Assembly (NCBI GenBank): GCA_035566895.1
Contig: DATMQA010000114.1
Coordinates: 1 to 31,132, forward strand
DNA length: 31,132 nt
Reading direction: 5' to 3'
Source of the DNA: DATMQA01 sp035566895
Lineage (GTDB): Bacteria > Verrucomicrobiota > Verrucomicrobiia > Limisphaerales > UBA8199
Shown here: piece after piece, positions 17,332 through 22,695 of the stretch
Layout: the number at the start of each line of letters is the position of its first letter
Position numbering within the stretch: position 1 is the first letter of the stretch
The notes under the pieces: model-generated
Told to the model about the DNA's origin: nothing
What the model saw: only the letters and a program-made list of their open reading frames with translations
Databases searched by the model: none
Made by a program: the position numbers and the translations under genes

Positions 17332-17493
17332 TCAAAAATGGTGCCAACGATCACGGGCGCGCCCACCGGCAGGCTTTGCACGCCATAGACCATCAATTCG
17401 AATGTTTTCGCCGTTTACCATCGGCGCCGATTGCAGATGGAACAAAGCATCCACGATTTCGGAGATTTGAACCAATCTCGGAACCGGGTGGAG
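17332..17493 (-). pseudogene. C-terminal remnant of a short-chain dehydrogenase
   Basis: Immediately after the ohr stop codon one minus-strand frame reads LHPVPRLVQISEIVDALFHL followed by QSAPMVNGENIRIDG (17389-17493). This is the typical end of an SDR protein: the segment before the last strand, then the VNGEx-IxIDGG closure. No SDR start or catalytic region lies upstream, because ohr occupies that sequence in another frame. The frame then runs on through unlike residues to a TGA at 17332. A frame one base over continues with MVYGVQSLPVGAPVIVGTIF, so a frameshift may also have occurred. I take it as the surviving 3' end of a gene deleted up to ohr. The match is short and by eye. Confidence 0.6.
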
Positions 17494-17494
17494 C

Positions 17495-17947
17495 TTAGAC
17501 CAGGTTAATCGCGACCTCGATGTTGCCGCGCGTGGCTTTGGAGTAAGGGCACGTTTGGTGCGCGGCGTCTAAAATCGACTGCGCGACTTGGCGCTCCACA
17601 CCCGGCAGGCTGACATTGAGACGAGCCTTCAGAAAGTACCCGTCGTCACCAGTGCAAAGGTCCACTTCGGGGTCGATGGCCACGTCCGACGGGAGCTTCA
17701 CCTTCATTTTGGAGGCAACATGCTTTATCGCACTTAGGAAACAGGCCGACCAACCAACGGCAAACAACTGCTCCGGATTGGTGCCTGTACCGGGGCCGCC
17801 AGGAACGGAAAGCTTTACGTCCAGTCGGCCATCAGATGTGCGGGATGCGCCTCCCTCACGGCCGCCGGTCGTGTGGGCCTTGGCCGTGTAGAGCAATTTC
17901 GCCGTTTGATTCGTGGTGCTCTGTTCGGACATTTCGGTCGTATTCAT
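17495..17947 (-). CDS. ohr: Organic hydroperoxide resistance protein (Ohr, OsmC family)
   Basis: Thiol peroxidase that reduces organic and fatty-acid hydroperoxides, cytosolic. The 150-residue protein has the two redox cysteines Cys69 (GWSACFLSAI) and Cys133 (HQTCPYSKATRGN), the catalytic Arg30 in TTGGREGGASRTSDG and Glu60 in NPEQLFAVGW. SVPGGPGTGTNPEQLF is the Ohr-type signature and separates it from OsmC proper. A strong AAAGGAGAT lies upstream of the ATG at 17947, so it can be translated well on its own; it is 29 bases after the epoxide hydrolase and probably cotranscribed. Ohr is commonly controlled by OhrR, a MarR-family repressor, which is not present in this window. Confidence 0.95.
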   Translation of the reverse strand: MNTTEMSEQSTTNQTAKLLYTAKAHTTGGREGGASRTSDGRLDVKLSVPGGPGTGTNPEQLFAVGWSACFLSAIKHVASKMKVKLPSDVAIDPEVDLCTGDDGYFLKARLNVSLPGVERQVAQSILDAAHQTCPYSKATRGNIEVAINLV

Positions 17948-17976
17948 GCTTATCTCCTTTGGTTGATGGTGAGTGT

Positions 17977-19341
17977 TTATGACTGAAGCGACTTAAACGA
18001 CGTGCGAATCTCTTCACAAAAGAGTTGCGGCTGTTCCCAGGCCGCGAAGTGCCCACCTTTCGGGAGCTTGTTGTAATGGATGAGCTTGGGATACGCGCGC
18101 TCGGCCCAACTCCGCGGGGCTGTATAAATCTCATCCGGGAAGGCGCTGACGGCGACCGGAATCTTGACGCCCCTCACATCGAAGAAACCTCCTCTCATCG
18201 GAAGCTGCGCGGTGTCCCAGTAGAGCCGCGCTGAGGAGATCGCGGTGTTCGTCAACCAGTAGAGCGTGACGTTATCGAGGACATCGTCCCGCTTCAGTCC
18301 CTCGGTCTTGCGGTCGAAGACCCGGGCGATCATCTCTTGGCTGCGAGCGTCGTGGTCGAGCATCCAGGCCGCGAGACCGACTGGTGAATCCACGAGTCCG
18401 TACAGGGTCTGCGACCGGTTATTCATCTCGATGGCGTAGCCCAGCCCTTTCTTGTAGAAGAAATCCAGCTGATCCCAGGCGTGCTGTTCGTCGGGCGACA
18501 GACCCGCCGGCGGCGGGCCACCGGTTGAAAGCGCCTTGGACACATCAGGCGGAACCGTGGCCGCCATGTTGGTGTGGATGCCGAGTAATCCCGGCGGCTG
18601 CTGCAGGGCCATCAACTCCGACACGGCATTCCCCCAATCGCCACCCTGCGCCACGTATTGCGTGTAGCCGAGCCGTTGCATAAGAGTCGCCCATGCACGG
18701 GCGATGCGAACGGGGTTCCATCCGGGTGCCGTCGGCTTCCCGGAGAAGCCGTAGCCCGGCAGCGACGGAATCACCAGGTGGAAGGCGTCTGACGCGCTCG
18801 CCCCATGGGCCGTGGGATTGGTCAGTGGCTCGATGATCTTTAGCTGCTCGATGATCGAGCCGGGCCATCCGTGCGTGACGATCATCGGCAACGCATTGTC
18901 ATGTTTCGAACGAACGTGGATAAAATGAATGTCGAGCCCATCAATCTCGGTGGTGAACTGCGGCAGGGAATTCAGCTTCGCTTCGCACTTGCGCCAATCG
19001 TAATCGCTCCCCCAATAGCTAATGAGTGCCTGAACCGTCGCGAGTTGCACGCCTTGCGAGGCATCCATGACTGTTTCCCGTTCAGGCCACCGTGTCGCCA
19101 ATACCCGCCGCCGCAAATCGGCAAGATCCGCGTCAGGGATGTTGATGTGGAACCGCCGGATGCCGTTGGGCTCTCCCGTGGTGGCCGTCGCTGGTCCCTC
19201 GCCGGACTGCGCATCAGCAAAGCCCGTTATGCCCAGTTGAGCGGCGCCGACAGCCATCGCCGCATTTTGCAGAAAACGTCGGCGATTATAACCCACTTCT
19301 TCTGACGCCCTGGTCGCATCGGATATTTTCGTTGCATTCAT
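17977..19341 (-). CDS. Tat-exported epoxide hydrolase (EHN-type alpha/beta hydrolase)
   Basis: Hydrolyses epoxides to diols. The N-terminus carries a Tat signal: YNRRRFLQN at 18-26 followed by a mild hydrophobic stretch (AAMAVGAAQLGITGFADA), so it is exported folded. Residues about 60-165 are the epoxide-hydrolase N-terminal (EHN) domain with RRFHINIPDADLADLRRRVL and ATRWPERETV. The alpha/beta core shows HGWPGS at 157-162 (oxyanion region), PSLPGYGFSGKP, the nucleophile Asp235 in QGGDWGNAVS and the catalytic His431 in KGGHFAAWEQP. Length 454 fits the family plus a signal. AAAGGAAA precedes the ATG at 19341, which overlaps the cytochrome P460 stop. The juvenile-hormone/microsomal-type subgroup is suggested by the EHN domain; substrate unknown. 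Confidence 0.94.
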   Translation of the reverse strand: MNATKISDATRASEEVGYNRRRFLQNAAMAVGAAQLGITGFADAQSGEGPATATTGEPNGIRRFHINIPDADLADLRRRVLATRWPERETVMDASQGVQLATVQALISYWGSDYDWRKCEAKLNSLPQFTTEIDGLDIHFIHVRSKHDNALPMIVTHGWPGSIIEQLKIIEPLTNPTAHGASASDAFHLVIPSLPGYGFSGKPTAPGWNPVRIARAWATLMQRLGYTQYVAQGGDWGNAVSELMALQQPPGLLGIHTNMAATVPPDVSKALSTGGPPPAGLSPDEQHAWDQLDFFYKKGLGYAIEMNNRSQTLYGLVDSPVGLAAWMLDHDARSQEMIARVFDRKTEGLKRDDVLDNVTLYWLTNTAISSARLYWDTAQLPMRGGFFDVRGVKIPVAVSAFPDEIYTAPRSWAERAYPKLIHYNKLPKGGHFAAWEQPQLFCEEIRTSFKSLQS

Positions 19342-20033
19342 ATTTGAATTTCCTTTCGTTTAATTTTTGATAGTTGATTCTTGTGTGGTCGTCGTCTTAT
19401 TCCTTTCGGCTGTGGTTCGCGGCTTCGAGGCGCGTAACGGGTGAAGATGAAGTCGCGAGACACGATGGCCTCATGGCAGGGAAAGCAGGTTTCCATCAAT
19501 GCCTTGCCGGCAGGTTTGCCGTCGTTAAATTGAGCGTAGTCCCAGCCCCCGGTCGCGGCGTATTTTTTCGAGTCCTTGACCATAAATTGAACTCCGCTCG
19601 TGGGAGGGCCGGCCACGAAAGAATGCTGAATGTCCCGCTTCAACGCCCGCGCAAAGACCTTGTTGTTTTCTACCGACGGTGTGTAACTCCACGCCAGCCG
19701 GGCAATGATTGAGCCTTCCGGGGAGGGAAGCTTTCCTTCGCGATACGCCTTGACCGCTGTGTCGTTGCCCAGAATGGCGCGAATATCGTTGAGCCTGCCT
19801 TCTTCGTGCGCCACGGAAACCAACTTCCAGTCGAGGTATCCGCGGGGGATTTTGGTTACAAAGATAGCAGAACTCTCCTGGTTGTTGGTCTTCGTCCCGA
19901 CAGCATCGGCCATTGTAGTACCGGTTTTGTCCGTGGGCTGGGGACTGGTGTCCTGGGCTTGCGATTTTTTTCCGATGATGACGACGGAGATCATCAGCGC
20001 ACCGACAATGAGGAATACAAAATAGTTTTTCAC
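19338..20033 (-). CDS. Cytochrome P460-family periplasmic haem protein
   Basis: A 231-residue exported c-type haem protein. Residues 1-27 are a signal peptide/anchor (FVFLIVGALMISVVIIG, then SQAQD). The domain shows IPRGYLDWKLVSVAHEEGRLNDIRAILGN, PEGSIIARLAWSY and SGVQFMVKDSKKYAATGGWDYAQF, ending in the haem-attachment motif CFPCH at 183-187. This arrangement is characteristic of cytochrome P460 proteins, some of which oxidise hydroxylamine or nitric oxide; that activity depends on a haem-lysine cross-link I cannot assess. Start codon is GTG at 20033, overlapping the NmrA TGA (GTGA). The last 30 residues are a Lys/Arg-rich tail that reads across the ribosome site of the next gene. Probably electron transfer or NO/peroxide detoxification, function unproven. 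Confidence 0.88.
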   Translation of the reverse strand: MKNYFVFLIVGALMISVVIIGKKSQAQDTSPQPTDKTGTTMADAVGTKTNNQESSAIFVTKIPRGYLDWKLVSVAHEEGRLNDIRAILGNDTAVKAYREGKLPSPEGSIIARLAWSYTPSVENNKVFARALKRDIQHSFVAGPPTSGVQFMVKDSKKYAATGGWDYAQFNDGKPAGKALMETCFPCHEAIVSRDFIFTRYAPRSREPQPKGIRRRPHKNQLSKIKRKEIQI

Positions 20034-20998
20034 GTTTTTGAATCTGCTGTTTTGCTTAAAGAGTCGGCGGGCCTTTGAGATCGCCGACCGCCGAACTCAT
20101 CCGCATGAAGCGAGACAAATTCCCGGAGGCTCATCGCCGGCCGGCCGGTCACCCGTAGCACGCCGTCCGCCATCCGGTCATACCGCCCCGCCCGGTTCAA
20201 CTCGGCCATCGTCACCAGATGCCGGGTCAGATGCTCCGGCAACCCCGCCCTTTTCAGCACCCGCTCCCAGTCATCGGGGGAAATGTCGGAGTACGTGATC
20301 TCACGGTTCAGCGCGTCCGAGTACTCCCGAGCGACCCCATCCATGTCCTGCGACCGCGGACCGGTGAGTTCGTATATTCGGCCCAAGTGCGGCGCAGGGT
20401 CGGCGAGGACAGCAGCGACTACCCGAGCGACATCAGCCGTGGCAACCGGATTGGTCTTGCCCCGCCCGAATGGCAGTTCGATACGACCTCGCTCGCGGAC
20501 GCTCGGACCGGTGAGGGGAAGGAAGAAGCCCTCCAGGAAGACCGTCGGCCGGATGGTGACGACCGGCAGGCCGGACCACGCGAGCGCTTGCTCGCTGAGC
20601 CAGTGCTGCCGCTGCTGAGGGCTCGGGGTGGTGTTCTGGATGCTCATCTGGGAGACGGTCATCTGGGACATGTTGACCAGGGCGTTCACCCCGACGTCCC
20701 GGGCGACCGCCGCCATGGTCACTGTCGCCTCCAGGTACCCGGGGGATACGGACATGCCGAAGTAAACTCGCCGACAGCCGCGGACGACCCGATAGACGTC
20801 GGCCGGTTCGAGCAGGTCTCCAACCACCACCTCGGCGCCGGCAGCCCGCAAGGCCGCCGCCCGGTCGTCCTCGCGGCGGACCATGGCGCGAACCGGAAGC
20901 CCGCGATCGAGGAGCAGGCCGGTCACCGTTCGTCCGACCGCCCCGAGTTGACCGGCCGCCCCGGTGACGAGGATCAATGCGTTATTCGCTGTATTCAT
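20030..20998 (-). CDS. NmrA-like NAD(P)-binding reductase
   Basis: Atypical SDR of the NmrA/NAD(P)H:quinone-type group, 322 residues. The glycine motif LVTGAAGQLGAVG at 10-22, LPVRAMVRREDDRAAALRAAGAEVVVGDL and the mid-region SGLPVVTIRPTVFLEGFFLP identify the family. The usual SDR Tyr-x3-Lys is not evident, as is common in NmrA proteins, which may sense redox state or act as azo/quinone reductases. Base composition and codon use are visibly richer in G and C than in the flanking P460 and RR genes and resemble actinobacterial genes, a hint of transfer. The ATG at 20998 is 21 bases after the alpha/beta hydrolase stop, and the TGA overlaps the P460 GTG, so these genes form one transcript. Confidence 0.9.
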   Translation of the reverse strand: MNTANNALILVTGAAGQLGAVGRTVTGLLLDRGLPVRAMVRREDDRAAALRAAGAEVVVGDLLEPADVYRVVRGCRRVYFGMSVSPGYLEATVTMAAVARDVGVNALVNMSQMTVSQMSIQNTTPSPQQRQHWLSEQALAWSGLPVVTIRPTVFLEGFFLPLTGPSVRERGRIELPFGRGKTNPVATADVARVVAAVLADPAPHLGRIYELTGPRSQDMDGVAREYSDALNREITYSDISPDDWERVLKRAGLPEHLTRHLVTMAELNRAGRYDRMADGVLRVTGRPAMSLREFVSLHADEFGGRRSQRPADSLSKTADSKT

Positions 20999-21019
20999 TG
21001 TTGAATTAGCTGACGCGTA

Positions 21020-21739
21020 TCACGCTACCGCGAGTGATTCTTGAACGACGTTTGCCGCGGTACGGATCACGTCGAGCACGAGCCTGGGGTTGGAGAGCAT
21101 GGGGACGTGGCTGCTATCGACCTCGTAGGTGGTGGCGCCCATACGCTTCGCCACGAACCGTTGCAGCTCGGGTTGCACGGTGCGGTCACTCGTGGCCACG
21201 ATGTACCAGCTCGGTTTCGACCTCCAGGCGGTGCCATCAAGCTTCTGGTTGAACAGGTCCGCGGCCGGTGCGAAGTGGGTCGCCCAGACGACCTTCTGCT
21301 CCTGCTCAGACAGGTCTCCCGCGAAGCACTCGACGCCTTTCTGAAGCATCCAGACGCGCCCGTCCGCGACTTCGATGTGGGAGAAAACGTCTGTGGTGGG
21401 GAACTGGCTTAGCTGGCTCTGCGAGGTCTCGCCGGCGTCCGGGGCGAGGGCGGCGATGTAAACCAGTCCTGCAACGCGGTCATCGCTGCCCGCGGCTGTG
21501 ATGACGGTTCCGCCGTAGGAGTGACCGACGAGGATGGCGGGACTGCTGACCCGCCCCAGCGTGCGTTTTACCGTGGCGACGTCGCCTTCGAGAGTGTCGA
21601 GGCCGTACTGAGAGGCGATCACCTCGTGCCCCTCCGCCTGAAGCGTCGGGATCACCTTGTTAAAGCACGAGCCGTCGGCCCAGATCCCGTGGCAGAACAC
21701 GATGCTCGGTTTGATTTCGATTTGGTTTGTAGTTTTCAT
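21020..21739 (-). CDS. Alpha/beta hydrolase (esterase-like)
   Basis: Soluble alpha/beta hydrolase of 239 residues. The oxyanion region is SIVFCHGIWADGSCFN at 12-27, the nucleophile elbow LVGHSYGG places Ser74, the acid is probably the Asp in VATSDRTVQPELQ, and the His lies in SSHVPMLSNP. Proteins of this type act as esterases or lactonases, often in stress or detoxification clusters, and no substrate can be read. The start is uncertain: I chose the ATG at 21739 (MKTTNQ) because the fold begins right after it, but in-frame starts at 21814 (ATG, preceded by GGCGGA) and 21826 (GTG) would add a polar N-terminal extension. It heads the run hydrolase-NmrA-P460-epoxide hydrolase-ohr. Confidence 0.9.
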   Translation of the reverse strand: MKTTNQIEIKPSIVFCHGIWADGSCFNKVIPTLQAEGHEVIASQYGLDTLEGDVATVKRTLGRVSSPAILVGHSYGGTVITAAGSDDRVAGLVYIAALAPDAGETSQSQLSQFPTTDVFSHIEVADGRVWMLQKGVECFAGDLSEQEQKVVWATHFAPAADLFNQKLDGTAWRSKPSWYIVATSDRTVQPELQRFVAKRMGATTYEVDSSHVPMLSNPRLVLDVIRTAANVVQESLAVA

Positions 21740-21889
21740 GTTTTTGCTTCGTTTGTCCTGAGTCTGCAGATCTTCTTTCACGGCTTCCGGCTGATCCTTA
21801 TTTCCCTTGTTCATGATTCCGCCCACACTGACAACGAAGATAATTCCCCGTGCGTGTTCCGCTATTGCCCGGGAGGCTCGATTTCCATT

Positions 21890-21929
21890 CTGCCAAAGGA
21901 TTACCTGCTTCTACTCCTTTAGAACGAGG
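21890..21929 (-). promoter_or_regulatory. 40-bp element shared with the region upstream of the YcaC-like gene
   Basis: This block, in the 254-base gap between the response regulator stop and the alpha/beta hydrolase start, aligns without gaps to 15977-16016 at 30 of 40 positions, with TGCTTCTACT (plus strand 21906-21915) identical. It lies 64-76 bases upstream of the earlier possible starts of the hydrolase gene and about 150 from the chosen one. Both copies precede stress-type genes in the same orientation, so a common promoter or operator is plausible; a dispersed repeat is the alternative. The rest of the gap shows only a GGCCGGCC palindrome near the regulator stop. Confidence 0.45.
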
Positions 21930-21993
21930 ACAAGAGAATACCCCTGCCAAGCAGAGTTAAATCGGCCCAACCGGTATCCAGGCCGGCCTGCGG

Positions 21994-22695
21994 CTAGAGC
22001 TGTACCAGACCCCGCCGGCTCGCGGCGGCGATGGCTTCGGTGCGGCTCAGGACGTTCAGTTTGGTGAAGATGCTGCGCAGATGAGCTTTCACGGTGGTCT
22101 CGCTGATGTAGAGGTTCGCGCCGATTTCCTTGTTGCGCTTGCCGCGGGCCAGCAGCGTCAATACGTCCAGTTCCCGCCCGGTCAATGTTTCGCTGCTGAC
22201 GCCGGCGGCCAGTTTTTCCACCAGCGACTGAGGGATGCAGGTCTCGCCCCGACTTACGCGGCGGATACAGTCCATCAATTCCTCGCGCCGCGCGTCTTTC
22301 AATACATAGCCTTTTGCTCCAGCCTTGATCGCCCGGTAGATCTCGTTATCGGTGTCATAGGTTGTGAGCACGATTATTCGGGCAGAGGCATCCTCCAGGC
22401 GGATTTCCTCGATCGCACCTACGCCATCCAGCACGGGCATGCGCAAATCCAGCAGCGCCACGTCGGGGCGATGCGCTCGCCACAGGTCCACCGCCTCGCG
22501 GCCGTTGGCGGCTTCGGCGACGACCATCATATCTGCCTGGAAGCCAATAATCGACGCCAATCCTGCGGTGACAGTCACGTGATCGTCCGCAATGAGCACC
22601 CGGACCTTGTCCGTGCCCGGTTGTTTGGCTCTGCCTTGAGGCCGCGAGGGACTGGCGGTTGGGGGCCGATCTTGAGATTTGAGTGCGCCAGTCAT
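21994..22695 (-). CDS. NarL/FixJ-family two-component response regulator
   Basis: Transcription factor of 233 residues. After about 28 polar residues comes a receiver domain (about 30-150) with the acidic pair Asp37-Asp38, phospho-acceptor Asp83 in LLDLRMP, switch Thr111 in VLTTYD and Lys133. A LuxR-type helix-turn-helix (about 168-230) follows: LTGRELDVLTLLARGKRNKEI and LYISETTVKAHLRSIFTKLN. Its ATG overlaps the TGA of the histidine kinase gene (ATGA), so the pair is a cognate two-component system. The next genes downstream are the detoxification set, making them natural but unproven targets. The N-terminal extension before VRVLIADDH is unusual for the family; an internal start is not evident. 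Confidence 0.95.
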   Translation of the reverse strand: MTGALKSQDRPPTASPSRPQGRAKQPGTDKVRVLIADDHVTVTAGLASIIGFQADMMVVAEAANGREAVDLWRAHRPDVALLDLRMPVLDGVGAIEEIRLEDASARIIVLTTYDTDNEIYRAIKAGAKGYVLKDARREELMDCIRRVSRGETCIPQSLVEKLAAGVSSETLTGRELDVLTLLARGKRNKEIGANLYISETTVKAHLRSIFTKLNVLSRTEAIAAASRRGLVQL

